Assembly: GCA_036245805.1 (NCBI GenBank)
Contig: BTRK01000005.1
Span: forward strand, 46,797,216-46,861,215
DNA: 64,000 nt
Direction: 5' to 3'
Source: Pristionchus mayeri
Taxonomy: Eukaryota; Nematoda; Chromadorea; Rhabditida; Neodiplogasteridae
Shown: piece by piece, positions 45,724 to 57,277 of the stretch
How positions within the stretch are numbered: the stretch's first letter is position 1
Layout: every line of letters starts with the position of its first letter
Notes under the pieces: model-generated
The model's database searches: none
Seen by the model: only the letters and a program-made list of their open reading frames with translations
What the model was told of the DNA's origin: nothing
Program-made: the position numbers and the translations under genes

Positions 45724-48700
45724 ATGATTTTTCTCCTCCTCCTTTTCGTTGTATCGCTTCCAATCAACGCTTACGCCAATCTGTGCGCTGCTAATGAGGT
45801 ATTTAATTAATTGATTATTTATTAATTGTATTTAAATATTAAAACAATAACAATCATGAATTTGATATCGAAAAACAATGAAATTCCAGGCCTGCATCCT
45901 GCGATGTGCCAACGGGGACGTAATTGAGGTTCCTTCTCTAATTTTTAATAATTGCTGCGCTTTACAATTTTTAAAATATATTTTACAGTTTCTCGATTTT
46001 TCGTTCGAGCGCAATTGTGAGAAGATGATTTGGATGCGTTTCCGGTAGGTCATAGCGAGATATTCTGTTGAGGACAGTGTTACCCCAAAACGATGTGCAA
46101 AATACACAGAATTTCAAAAGTATTCATCGCAGGCCAGGAGAGGAGCTGCTTACCGTGCGCGTCGACGCGAATCCTGTTGCTGGCACGGAGTTCGTCCTGA
46201 ATAACGTCAGATTCCGCTTCGAAGACGACAGCAAAGTTGAAGTCAAGCGGGGCGACGACGTCATCGGTAAAGAGGTCAATATGAATTATATAAAAATCGT
46301 GAGAAATCAGAAGGCAACTACACTTCCAAGACCGCCCTGGGTAATCCCTTACAATTCGATTAACCGAGGTGATTTTATTAACAATTATTTTGAATTTGTT
46401 TATTATAACAACGTGTGAAACAAAGGATTTTGATAGAGTACAATGCGATAGTGTTGATCTTTGATCTTCAGATTTACTTTATTTTTATTTTCTGCAGCCC
46501 GCCTACAAGGTTTTCGCGAATCTCAACGTGACCGTAGGCGGCAAGACATGGACGCTTCCCGAATTTTCAAAGAAATTGAAGGAGATTTGTGAGTTATTGC
46601 GCGTATTTGATAGCAACAAGCAACAAAGAAAATGTTTTAGCCCCGTGCAGCAAGCCTGAGATCATTCTCGAGAGACCGGAGAAGATCGATGTAATATTTT
46701 ATTTTTTTTACAAATAATTTTTAAAATATTTCTGCCTCTTCTGGAAGGTTCAGGAGCTACGACATGCTGATCCGATGATCTGAAACCTATTCGAAAAGAA
46801 AAGCATTTTCCAATAAGATCAAAAATTTTAGGGTCAGCGACAAAAATTGGGAGATACAACCGCAAATGTTGGAAGCTTCAGAAATCACATGCAAAAATGC
46901 TCAGTGGACCGTGAATCAAATGAGTTTAGAGGCTCCAATGTGATGGATTTGATATGTGATGTGTCTGAGAAGTTAGGGCACACAATTGTCTGAGACACAC
47001 GTTTGGACACAAATTGCCAACCTTACGATACAGTTATATTGTAGTCGTCTGGTATGCAGTGATTATCCCCCTAAGAAATCGAGAGGATGCGTGGACACTA
47101 GAGAACGCGAATGGTTTAAGCAATCGAGTAATCATATTGTCACTCAGTTTATTATTTCTTTGTGCATGCCACTAGATCAGCATGCCACTGATCAAAATTA
47201 GTTTATCGGTTTGCCAATCGAGTCAATTGATTGGAAAACGATCGAATGCATCTTTAATTTTAGTGCTAGCAGATTTAGTATCTATTTACACCCGATCTTT
47301 AAAAAAAACGAATATGTATATTTTGAGATACATCTACAACTTGCTCCGCGGCTGCTCTCAACAAGGCTTGCTATGATAAATGCGAGGTGAAAAAATAACA
47401 TATTTAACACACAGTATTTAAACGAAAAAATATTTATTAATTGTCAGTTGCTCGTCACGCCTACGAATGCGACCTGTCCGTCAACCATTCGGTGCGGATG
47501 ATCTTTGATCTTTCTTTTTCCGTATCTTCTTTTAGAATATACTACGTTTTTGCAGTGTTGACACGGGCACAAACGCGTTCATGCGCTACTGGGAGGTTGC
47601 TGACGAGGTCATTTGAAACTTTTATATTCACAATGTCAGAAAATACAAGAAACATATTTGAAGATCGTCTGTCTCAATTCTCTTTGGTATTGGCGGCCTC
47701 TCAATGGAAAAACTGGCGACATCCACTCAGTTGGTGATAGGTGAGATATAGATAGTTTGTGTGTCTGAAACTTTGTTACAATATGTTAAATTTTTGATAA
47801 ATATGTATTTTTTTTGCAGGAAAGTATCATGCTCGAAGGAAGCACTGCGTACGGGATCCATTCATTTTTTTACATTTTTTTTTGAAAACAATAGATGTTT
47901 CGAAGCAATCAAGCATGAATTTGCCGTTTCAGCCCAAGGCAAGACGATGCTATGGGTGACGATCGGATGCTCAGTCGGAGGAGTCTTCGTGCTGTTCTGC
48001 GGTGTGAGCAGCGATTTACAAATTTTGTGCACAAAATTTCGTTCTGAGCGAACACTTGCAGAATGCCGCAGCTTGCTAACTTTCTTTTTTTCTGGAATTG
48101 AGTCATTTATTGTAGATCGCCATCTTCTGCTACTTCCGCATCAAGAAGAAGTCGAGAACCGAAAGAGGTAGGAAATTCTAAAATATCATATTTAAATCGA
48201 AAAAGCGACATTATGATGCTAACACGACAATATGACTTGTAAGACTCCAATCACTCTCATTTGCCTTGCATATCGCTGAAGCCCCAGCATCATCCCTTGA
48301 ATTGATTTACCAAGATGTGCGTTACCTTGACCATTCAGATACAGCCCTCGGTAAGATCTCCTCGTCTCGTAAGACAGCCTCGTCTCAACGCGTCGTCACT
48401 CCCGATGGACAAGATGCCAAGACGTGGAAGTGGCCCGAACCGGAGCCAGAGCTCGTCCGGTAAAACGATTCTACCGCCGGTTCGATTGTCCTCAGTAACA
48501 CGACCGTGGCATCATTAAAATCTCACTTCAACGATGTTTATGAAGCAAATTGCCAAGAAGCAGTGAAATCAAGCAATTGTGAATTCAAACGAATTGTAGA
48601 CGGATTCTTCACGGTTAATCTCGGCAAATCGGCTCGATCTCCAGTTGGAGGCGAGAAATCGGAGACGATAGAGAAATCGAAGAGTTTCAGTGAGAAGTAG
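45724..48700 (+). CDS. Type I membrane protein with signal peptide, copy 2
   Basis: Exons: 45724-45798 (MIFLLLLLFVVSLPINAYAN, signal peptide), 45890-45928 (ACILRCANGDVIE), 45989-46044 (NCEKMIWMRFR), 46133-46274 (PGEELLTVRVDANPVAGTEF and VEVKRGDDVIGKE), 46498-46588 (AYKVFANLNVTVGGKTWTLP) and 46641-46690 (PCSKPEIILERPEKID). A middle part is uncertain; one candidate, from 46832, would give SDKNWEIQPQMLEASEITCK in a shifted frame. Then come 47933-48003 (MLWVTIGCSVGGVFVLFCG, membrane helix), 48116-48167 (IAIFCYFRIKKKSRTER, stop-transfer) and 48600-48700 (DGFFTVNLGKSARSPVGGEK to FSEK, Ser/Lys-rich tail). These three last exons join in phase. It reads as a cell-surface protein with Cys-containing outer part and short basic tail. 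Family unknown. Confidence 0.6.
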
Positions 48701-48793
48701 TGAGAAGGAGGCGAGATAAGAGGAAATTTAATTTGGCTCTGATTTTGTGCAAATTTAATTTTACACCTTGTTAATATGTTCAGGTTTATGATC

Positions 48794-49772
48794 ATATGAA
48801 GCCGTTCGCCTAAGAATCGAACGCGGTCTGGCACAGCGATTTTTCGAAAATTTGAAAATTGGGGTTCTCAAGGGTACTGATTCATTTTGCGTCAACTCGA
48901 TCGGTTGGGCCAGGTTGCAGGTAGGCTGCACCTAGATTTGTGTGCATAACTCCGGAACCGATTGAGTGATTTATTTGAAAATTGTACGGAAGAAAAATAA
49001 GATACCTGTGACCACGTCAAGCTTAAATTTGCATATTGTATTTTCTGTGAACTTAAGAAAATTCGGTTCTCGAATATAAGGTAAAAGCCAAAAACGAGAA
49101 CTACACCTTTTCGTATGCATAGTTGGGGGTTTACGCTCATCGGTTTTTGGTTACATGTCCTTAACTGATCCATTCTCGTCACACTGGACCGCTCAGGGTG
49201 CGCAGAGAGCGACGAATGAGAATGAGTTTCACTCCCACTTGTTATTTGAGACGTCTGTAAAAGCAAGAATAACTAGTGGGAGTAAAACACATTCTCATTC
49301 GTCGCTCTCTGCGCGCCCTGAGCGGTCCAGTGTCATGAGAATGAATCAGTTCAGGACATGTAGCAAAAAAGCGATGAGCGGAAACCCCCAACTATGCATA
49401 CGAAAAATGATCCTCAGAACACGGCGCATTTCACAGTGTAGTTCTCGTTTATGGCTTTTACCTTATATTCGAGAACCGAATTTTCTTACGTTTACATACA
49501 AATAAATATGCAAATTAAAGCTTGACGTTGTCACAGGTATCTTATTTTTCTTCCGTACAATTTTCAAATAAATTGCTCAATCGGTTCCGGAGTTACGTAC
49601 ACAAATATAGGTGCAGCCTACATGCAGCCTGGCCCAACCAATCGAGTTCATGCAAAATGAAGTTGACCATGATGATCAGCACCCTTGAGAACCCCAATTC
49701 TCAAATTTTCGAAAAATTGATGTGCCAGACCCATTGGGACATTGTTTGATTCTTAGGCGAACGGCTTCATAT
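48794..49772. mobile_element. Long fold-back element 4 (about 1 kb palindrome)
   Basis: TATGAAGCCGTTCGCCTAAG at the left end and its reverse complement at the right end enclose two arms of about 450 bases, with the turn near 49265. Relative to the first copy of the duplication (after 40820) this segment is extra, so it inserted after the duplication. TA or ATA may be duplicated at the ends. No coding content. Confidence 0.85.
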
Positions 49773-50674
49773 AGCAGATTAGCAATCAGACTGTCTCATT
49801 TATATTTTTCCAGATTATGTGATACGTTTCCTTCCACGATATACGACAACCACACCAAATACAGTTTAGATAAATCACGTTTCTGCTGAATGTTTATTCC
49901 AGAGAATAACACAAAATAAAAACACAATATATGAGAGGGATCGCAAGAGAATCGACCACCTGTGGGGGTGAACCAAAATATAAAATTGATATTTTTAAAA
50001 ATTCTAAAAAAATGGATAAAGTACTTTAATCGATGCTCTTTCAAACTGCGTTGGCCGAATATTTTTAAAAATTTTATTTTTCGAGTACGGGCTTCTCGAA
50101 GTTGACGGTCTGCACTAAAAATAGTAAACCATCCCTCATTTCATTCCAGGTCCAATATCCGAATCGGGGTGGTCGCTTGAGTGAAAACATCGCACAACTT
50201 TTGAAATCGGAAAAACTACTCCGAGCCTTCTACGCCGATTCAAAGGGTCTACCATAGTAAACTTTCACGCCAAATATCAGATTTTTGTCATCTTGCAGAA
50301 AAAATCGGCCCCCGATTTAGTGGGGGGGCCAAAAATGGATAAAAACCAAATAACGTTTCCGAGCACCGAATTGGATTAGTTCGATCAATTTTGACTAGAA
50401 ACTAACTAAAATTAAGTTTGGTACAATTTCTGCGAGTATTCGAATTCTAGGAACCCACAAAAAGCGAAAAAAACCGATATTTGCAGTTTAATAGAAAACA
50501 ATTTCACGGGAGCCCGAAAAAGACTTCGTTTTAAATGGAAAACATAATTTTTTAACCGAATTGTATCTCCCAAACACGTTTACTCATTAACTACATGCCA
50601 GACAATTCAGCTTTATTTTTTAAACATTTTTGTTTAAATATGCCTTGTTCGGCAGGTCATCGAGATGAAAGTGT

Positions 50675-50684
50675 TTCCGGCTAT
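50675..50684. repeat. RTE target-site duplication, left copy
   Basis: TTCCGGCTAT here is repeated at 53347-53356 on the other side of the RTE element. The intact right arm of fold-back element 5 has the sequence once and uninterrupted (near 54748-54757, other strand), which confirms the insertion point. Confidence 0.9.
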
Positions 50685-53346
50685 CAATCAATCAATCAAT
50701 CAATTTATCTTATCAGGCGGAAACGCTCAGAAGATGATAGGTCGGTAGTCTTCATAAGTTGCACTCCACCAATGGCTGCCAATAGCTCGGGATAGGTCGT
50801 CTCTCCATCGCGCGCGAGGCTTTCCGGGGGGACGAGTCCTATTGAATGGAGTCCAGACAGTTGTCGCACGGCTCCACTGTTCCACTCCCATTCTTCTGTT
50901 CTTGAGGGCCCAGCGCGCTTTTCGTTTCAATCCTTCCTCATTCCAGTCTCTCAGCTTGGTAATCCCTCTCACGCGGTCATTCCTCCATCTGTCCCTTAGC
51001 GTGACTCCAAGCATCTTTCTTTCCATCTTCCTCTGGGTGACTCTCAGCCTCTCCTTCTCGCTAGATCTCAGAGCCCATACTTCACACCCATAGAGAACTG
51101 TAGCCGTGATGCAGCTCTCGAAGACTCTCCTCCTGATCTTGATGGACAGAATTCGAGAAGATAGGAGGTGCGAGAGCTTACTCCAGGCCAGCCACCCTAA
51201 TCGAATCCGGTGTTCTATTTCGTCGGAATGATCCAAGGGAAGAGCTATTCTTCCTCCGAGATAGGTGGCGCTATCGACGAATTCGAATCGCAGATTGCCG
51301 ATGATTATTGGATTGCGGGTAGAGGTGCAGGAGGTGAGGAGGTTGGTCTTGCTTGCATTCACTTCGAGACCAACTCGGCTGCACGCGTCCATCAGCTTCT
51401 TCAGCATTCGTTCCAGCTCGGGTCGAGATTTGGCAACGAGAGCCACGTCATCGGCATACTCCAAGTGGCAAAGGTTCCTTCCGTCGATTCTAATTCCATC
51501 TGACTCCCAGTCAATGTTGTCCATGGCTGATCGTAGCACTGCGTTGAAGAGACGAGGGGAGAGGGTATCCCCTTGGCGGACTCCTCGACGCACAGTCACA
51601 GGAACGAGCTCCTCATTAACTCGAATGAGTGTAGAGGAGGACTCGTAGAGACGGCGCAACATGTGGACGAGGGAGGGATGGGCTCCGAACGAGAAGAGGG
51701 CTTGCCAGCAGGCATTCCACTCCACACAGTCGAACGCCTTCTTGAAGTCGACGAACGCCAAGTAGATTGGGATACCGTACTCGGAGGTTCTTTCAGCGAC
51801 CTGCTTGATGGCATGCAGGTTGTCGAGAGTACTGTAGCCGCGCCGGAAGCCGGTTTGGGTCGAGGACTCTGTTTCTTCAAGCACAGTTTTGAGTCTCTGA
51901 AGAATGACTTTGGTCATTGTCTTCAGGGAAACGGTGAGGAGGGAGATGGGACGGAAGTTCCCAATGTTGGTAGGGTCTCCTTTCTTGTGCAGAAGAATGA
52001 CAATTGCTTCGGTCAGGTCGCTTGGAACAGCCTCTCCATCTACCAGATAGTTGAGTAGATCAGCGATAACGGGAGCAAGGTGGTTTCGAGAGTGGTATAG
52101 CATATCAGGGAGAATGCCATCCGAACCGGGTGAGTGACCACACTTGAGTTGGGACATCGCTTTGCTGACCTCATCGGGTAGGAAGGGAGGAAGGGGATCC
52201 AGAGGCTGAGGAGGGACTGGGAGTGGACACGGAACTGCAGGGGTGTAGAGACCGTCAAAGAAGCTCTGGACCACTGTCTTGGTAGCTGCTTGAGAGAGAG
52301 CACCAGTTACAGGGTCGGGAACTAGAAGGCGCTTCTTTGAGGTTTGCAGACTCAGCATGCTCTTCACGATGCTCCTTCCCATGGTTGCTGCTTGCCGTGC
52401 TTGCGCCTCCTTTCGCTTCCTGATGTCATCGACGAAACTCGTCCGGGCAGCTTTGCAGGCAGCTGAGTAGGCGATAGCTTGTTGGGAGTTGGATTGCAAT
52501 TCATGGCGCATCGCTAGGAGCTTCCGCGTTCCACTCGAGATCCAAGAAGGGGATTGGCGCTTCCTCCAGCAGTTCGTTGGCGCGGTCTCCGTGAAAGCCT
52601 TTACCGTAGTATAGGCGTCGGCGGCAGAACTGGGGCGGGCAAGGGGCAGTGACGCGAGAAGGTTTGCGTTGACAGTAAAAGCGGTTCGATCGAAATCTAG
52701 CCGCTCCCTGCATCTTTTCTGCCTCGCCTTGTCAGGGAGGGAGAGGCACATCCGAACAAGGCGATGGTCGGAGTCAAACTCAAACCGACCAACGACTCCA
52801 CAGTTGACTACTCTCGCTGTGGCGGGCGCTGCAACGTAGTCAATTTGGTGGAATGCGGAGCCGTTTGGGGATCGCCAGGTCCAGATTCGACCGTGCCGTC
52901 TCTTGGGGAACGTGTTCAGGATGCGCAGTCTGTTCCTCACGCAGAGCTCAGTGAAGCAGCGTCCGCGTGAGTTCGGTGTGGGAGAGGCAAAGTTACCGAC
53001 AAATCTTTCATTGCCAGGTTCCCTCGCCACTCGACAGTTGAAGTCACCAACCAGAACTGGCATATGGCCTTTTGGGGCACTCCGCAGGGCGGTCTCAACC
53101 TGGTCTAGGAAGTCTTCATACGCGTCGTCATCGTAGGAAGACGTAGGGGCGTAAGCGCAGACCAGGAAGAGCCGTAGGTCGGGAAGGAGCAGAGTGGCCA
53201 AACGAGGGGAGAGGCCATTGAACACAGCTCCGCGCACGAGTTGCGGTCGAAGCAAAAATGCCACGCCATGGGAAGCAGTGGGCCCGCCCGAGTGGTAGAC
53301 TACAGTGCCTGAGGATGTAAGATTGAACGAGGCACAACCCACAATC
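50685..53346 (-). mobile_element. RTE-type non-LTR retrotransposon, 5'-truncated
   Basis: The element lies on the minus strand between two copies of TTCCGGCTAT. Its 3' end is a short tandem repeat (ATTG/CAAT units, 50685-50703) instead of poly(A), a habit of RTE elements. The 5' end coincides with the first codons of the open frame, so the start of the endonuclease domain and any 5' UTR are missing, the usual result of incomplete reverse transcription. Confidence 0.9.
50727..53342 (-). CDS. RTE endonuclease-reverse transcriptase (871 aa, N-terminally truncated)
   Basis: One uninterrupted frame of 871 codons. Within the first 200 residues are AP-endonuclease motifs: PVLVGDFNCRV, IDYVAAP and SDHRLVRMCL. 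The reverse transcriptase core follows, with CGHSPGSDGILPDML, ILLHKKGD, NFRPISLLTVSLK, AFVDFKKAFDCVEW and the catalytic YADDVALVAKS. The C-terminal part contains KLSHLLSSRILSIKIRRRVF and ends in a basic region. It is typical of RTE-clade single-ORF elements, which copy themselves by target-primed reverse transcription in the nucleus. The very N-terminal endonuclease motif is missing because the insertion is 5'-truncated, so this copy could not move alone. The open frame without stops points to a recent event. It sits inside fold-back element 5. Confidence 0.9.
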   Translation of the reverse strand: MGCASFNLTSSGTVVYHSGGPTASHGVAFLLRPQLVRGAVFNGLSPRLATLLLPDLRLFLVCAYAPTSSYDDDAYEDFLDQVETALRSAPKGHMPVLVGDFNCRVAREPGNERFVGNFASPTPNSRGRCFTELCVRNRLRILNTFPKRRHGRIWTWRSPNGSAFHQIDYVAAPATARVVNCGVVGRFEFDSDHRLVRMCLSLPDKARQKRCRERLDFDRTAFTVNANLLASLPLARPSSAADAYTTVKAFTETAPTNCWRKRQSPSWISSGTRKLLAMRHELQSNSQQAIAYSAACKAARTSFVDDIRKRKEAQARQAATMGRSIVKSMLSLQTSKKRLLVPDPVTGALSQAATKTVVQSFFDGLYTPAVPCPLPVPPQPLDPLPPFLPDEVSKAMSQLKCGHSPGSDGILPDMLYHSRNHLAPVIADLLNYLVDGEAVPSDLTEAIVILLHKKGDPTNIGNFRPISLLTVSLKTMTKVILQRLKTVLEETESSTQTGFRRGYSTLDNLHAIKQVAERTSEYGIPIYLAFVDFKKAFDCVEWNACWQALFSFGAHPSLVHMLRRLYESSSTLIRVNEELVPVTVRRGVRQGDTLSPRLFNAVLRSAMDNIDWESDGIRIDGRNLCHLEYADDVALVAKSRPELERMLKKLMDACSRVGLEVNASKTNLLTSCTSTRNPIIIGNLRFEFVDSATYLGGRIALPLDHSDEIEHRIRLGWLAWSKLSHLLSSRILSIKIRRRVFESCITATVLYGCEVWALRSSEKERLRVTQRKMERKMLGVTLRDRWRNDRVRGITKLRDWNEEGLKRKARWALKNRRMGVEQWSRATTVWTPFNRTRPPGKPRARWRDDLSRAIGSHWWSATYEDYRPIIF

Positions 53347-53356
53347 TTCCGGCTAT
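53347..53356. repeat. RTE target-site duplication, right copy
   Basis: TTCCGGCTAT, identical to 50675-50684. Confidence 0.9.
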
Positions 53357-53630
53357 TACTCTTGTTTATTATGAGATATTATCTTTCCTTTCAATGTTTT
53401 GAAATATTTATATTTTGTTTTTTTCAAAATCTGCATATTGTCAATCCTCGATGTGTGCAATTTTAATGAAATGTGTAGAACTAACGATGTCTTAGACTCG
53501 GGAACAATTTTATTCCAACGGCCATTCTTGGCGTAAGTTCGACCCCTCTCCGGATCAAATGTTTTGCAGTTTTTTTAAAAGTTAAATGTTGTTTATAAAG
53601 TGATTTATTTAGCATGATTACTCATAAAAC

Positions 53631-54440
53631 TTGACAGAAGCAAATAAGGCTACACAAGGCTTTCTTCATCCTCTTCGCGTGGAACATCAATCACATTATG
53701 GGATGGTCCAATTTGTAGAAGTGGAATACGGGTGGGAATTGGGGGGCATGCTCATTGATACCAAATACACGGGACAGAAAGATTCTGCGAAATGTAAATA
53801 CAAAGCAATGTGCTAGAACGGTTACAATCCAGGCGGAAATATAGACAATCCATTCGGCTACTACATAATCGAGAGCTACTACATACATATCGAGACCAAT
53901 TTTTCAATCACCAATGCAGAGCTCGATTTCACCATTCGTAGTTCCGTGCACAATGGGGAAACAGAGCTGCAAGAAGGATGGGCACTTCGAACAACACAGA
54001 AGAGAAACAACAAGGATAAAGAAGCAAGAGGCCTCATCAAGAGTTACTTCCTGGCGCTGAGAAAGGACGGGAAGAAGTGCACTCCTCAAGAATTAGAGTT
54101 GTACATGAATACGCAGAAAAAGCCGAACGGCTCACTCCTCATTTCACCGATGAATAGACTGAGACTGAATCAGATCAAGTCTCTTATTAATGGAATACTG
54201 AGAAAAGAGCATGAAGATCAACAAAAAAATGTGATCAAGAGGGAGAGCACTGGAGAAAATAAGGATGGCGATGAAGACGATGACGACAATTCTACAGACG
54301 ACGAAGAAGAGCTATGCGAACTTGTCCAATCATCAGATATTTTCAAGAAAGAAGGACAAGATAATAACTATAATGGAACTGTGATGATGAATGGTGACTC
54401 CGACAGCGAGCCTCTTGCGAAACAACCGAGAAGGAATTAA
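53631..54440 (+). pseudogene. Unknown protein frame in the centre of fold-back element 5
   Basis: The frame starting at 53631 and the one at 53946 are the same reading frame, separated by one TAG at 53814-53816. Joined, they cover about 270 codons. The first part has YGMVQFVEVEYGWELGG and GQKDSAKCKYKAMC. Then come IETNFSITNAELDFTIRSSV and LQEGWALRTTQKRNNKDKEA, and IKSYFLALRKDGKKCTPQEL with RLRLNQIKSLINGILRKEHE. The tail is very acidic (DGDEDDDDNSTDDEEELCEL). The G-W-A-L ... K-YF ... G-K-C-P-E ... QIKS layout faintly recalls the C-terminal module of uncharacterised proteins encoded by animal DNA transposons. This is memory, not a search. It may be what remains of the protein that mobilised the fold-back element. 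Confidence 0.45.
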
Positions 54441-55602
54441 TTGGATCGTGTTTAAGCTTACAACGCATTTAATTGTTTGAGTATAATTGATTATTTGAGA
54501 CATAATTTAAAAAAATACTTTGAACAATGCACTGCGAAACATTTGATCCGGACAGGGGTCGAACTTACGTCAAGAATGGCCGTTGGAATAAAATTGTTCC
54601 CGAGTCTAAGACATCGTTAGTTCTACACATTTCATTAAAATTGCACACATCGAGGATTGACAATATGCAGATTTTGAAAAAAACAAAATAAAAATATTTC
54701 AAAACATTGAAAGGAAAGATAATATCTCATAATAAACAAGAATAATAGCCGGAAAAACTTTCATCTCGATGACCTGCCGAACAAGGCATATTTAAACAAA
54801 AATGTTTAAAAAATAAAGCTGAATTGTCTGGCATGTAGTTAATGAGTAAACGTGTTTTCGGGGATACAATTCGGTTAAAAAATTATGTTTTCCATTTAAA
54901 ACGAAGTCTTTTTCGGGCTCCCGTGAAATTGTTTTCTATTAAACTGCAAATATCGGTTTTTTTCGCTTTTTGTGGGTTCCTAGCCTTCGAATGCTCGCAG
55001 AAATTGTACTAAACTTAATTTTAGTTAGTTTCTAGTCATAATTGATCGAACTAATCCAATTCGGTGCTCGGAAACGTTATTTGGTTTTTATCCATTTTTG
55101 GCCCCGCCCACTAAATCGGGGGCCGATTTTTTCTGCAAGATGACAAAAATCTGATTTTTTGGCGTGAAAGTCTACTATGGTAGACCCTTTGAATCGGCGT
55201 AGAAAGCTCGGAGTAGTTTTTCCGATTTCAAAAGTTGTGCGATGTTTTCACTCAAGCGACCACTCCAATTCGGATATTGGACCTGGAATGAAATGCTTGG
55301 CAGAAAAGTTGTAGAGAATCTCCTTCCGATCATTTCTAAAACAAATAAAAAGTTTCTAGCTCAATTTTGAAGGAAGTTATGATCATTTTTGTGAGGGATG
55401 GTTTACTATTTTTAGTGCAGACCGTCAACTTCGAGACGCCCGTACTCGAAAAATAAAATTGTTAAAAATATTCGGCCAACGCAGTTTGAAAGAGCATCGA
55501 TTAAAGTACTTTATCCATTTTTTTAGAATTTTTAAAAATATGAATTTTATATTTTGGTTCACCCCCCACAGCTGGTCGATTCTCTCGCGATCCCTCTCAT
55601 AT

Positions 55603-56474
55603 GTATTGATAAACGAACTTAGAGGATGTAAAAGCACACGCAAGAAAATAACTTACATGAATGCGAGAAGAACAATATCATGTGATATTCGTATTGTCGA
55701 GCGATTGACATTTTATTTTCGCTGGAATTGTCTGTCTTCTGCTCTCCAGAATAAGGGAAACGAATACGATAGCTGCAGTTAGGAAGAAAGTGAAGTCGTC
55801 CACATGGTCGACCAGCTCCAAGGAATGCGAATCGCGTGCATGGTCGGAAAAAATATCAATTTTAGTTCTCAAAAAATACATTTAAAAAAAATTTTAAATT
55901 AATATTGTTGTCGGGTAGGTTCTGAAGCACTGAATAAGAAACACGAATCAGTACTTGAAACCTATCAGAAAGAATATAGAAGATCCAAAGCTCAGAGAGG
56001 CTAATTGTCAAGGCGGCAACATATTGTTTGGAAAATATGAAACTTATCTTACATAGAAAATAATGCTTTAACCATTCCGGAATAGTGTAAAGTAATTCGT
56101 AAAACACGACGAATATGAGAAAAGAACGACCGCTTGAAAAATCTGAATGACGTTTACTGCAACATTGCGTACTGCAAGATCAAACTTCTGAAGGATAGAT
56201 ATATAGCAAGTCCAAGATTCACTAGCCCGCACATGCATTGTATAAAATTACTTATCTAAAACGCATTCATGTATCATGTATCCATCTTAGTTACCTTACT
56301 TCGCCAAGTTTATAATAAAAGCTATCAAAACTGTAGAAGTATATCTGAAATGTTACTAATTCTTTGTCTGCCAAAACTAGATTTCTAGAATCTGAGTCTA
56401 TCTTTAATTTAGACACTAGTCCAGTTAAACCGACTGGGGTAATATATATTAGAGATTGAGAGTGCTTTTCAGCT
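55603..56474. other. Duplicated non-coding flank, second copy
   Basis: Matches about 41090-41900 with many small differences. No exon is supported. It is the right continuation of the duplicated block after the two fold-back insertions. Confidence 0.5.
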
Positions 56475-57277
56475 CTATTGAGGAGGGACAAATTTCGACT
56501 TTGGAAAAATATATGACTTACTGGAAGCAGTGAGCTCAAGCTTGGGATTACGATAGATATTATGAGGCCGGTAATCGTGAAACGAGGAGTCAGGAGGGCA
56601 CGCAGGAGCGTATGCTGTGCGTGCAATTGCATGACAATTAAAAAAAATTATCTTACAAGTATGAAAAACTGCTTGATTGGATGTGTGAAGCAGAACACTC
56701 GAAAAGAAAGTTCTACGTACCACGGACGTATATTTTTCTAAAAAAGAATCGAATAGTCTCAGATTTTTCGAAAACGATGAATTATTGGTAGTTTGCAATG
56801 CAAACGTACACCTCATTTTCATGTCAGTGGTATCAAGATTTTGTAAAACAAGCTTTAAATTCAGCTTACCCAGTAGCACCTCGAGTAGGGAATTGCTAAA
56901 AATATCGCTATTCCGATGGCGCTCGACAACAGTATTACGAGAATAGGAAGGAGGCTCAACTAAAAGACTATTTGAAAAAAATATTATTTTTCCAAATTAG
57001 TGCAGTTCTTTGATTCTAAGCACTCTCTCTACCGGTCAATCGGCGAGAGTATGCATACTGTGTGCATATTGTGCACTGGATAGAATGAAAAAAACAGGGA
57101 TATCGTTATTCATACTCTAATATCATCTACCTTGTAGGAGTTGAAGAGAGTTGGACAGCTTAAGATGTATGCAATTATACTCGCACATATCACAGTATTG
57201 ACGACTTCATGATAGGCTTGGTATCCAACATGCTTATATTCGTCAACACACCACCCGACCAAGCCCTCTGATGGCAT
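56475..57277 (-). CDS. Three-helix membrane protein, copy 2, intact
   Basis: Five minus-strand exons, 57277-57131, 56959-56870, 56737-56657, 56614-56522 and 56498-56475, all join in phase 0 into 144 aa. It begins MPSEGLVGWCVDEYKHVGYQ. Hydrophobic segments are VVNTVICASIIAYILSCPTL, LSLLPILVILLSSAIGIAIF and PRFTITGLIISIVIPSLSSL. Between the second and third lies SRCYW followed by KNIRPWYVELSFRV. It ends SKFVPPQ. The start is the first ATG after a stop in the same frame. The protein would span the membrane about three times. I do not recognise the family. It follows the type I membrane protein gene on the opposite strand in both duplicated blocks, so the two were copied together. Confidence 0.6.

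Larger units (their letters stand above)
49929..55602. mobile_element. Long fold-back element 5, host of an RTE insertion
   Basis: The outer ends are ATATGAGAGGGATCGC at the left and its complement at the right. The left arm runs from 49929 to about 53570 but includes a 2.66-kb RTE insertion (50685-53346). The right arm runs from about 54536 to 55602. Without the RTE the element is about 3.0 kb with arms of about 1 kb. The right arm also has about 100 bases (55291-55395) missing from the left. The unique centre (53571-54535) carries an open frame described separately. The first copy of the segmental duplication lacks the element, so it is a younger insertion. Confidence 0.85.

Noticed and set aside
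48266..48520. Exon between the stop-transfer exon and the last exon of the type I membrane protein gene
   Set aside because: A frame after TTCAG near 48337 is open in two phases but has no counterpart in copy 1, while the flanking exons already join in phase without it.
51210..52058. Open frames antisense to the RTE reverse transcriptase
   Set aside because: Shadows of the long minus-strand frame, which alone carries the endonuclease and reverse-transcriptase motifs.
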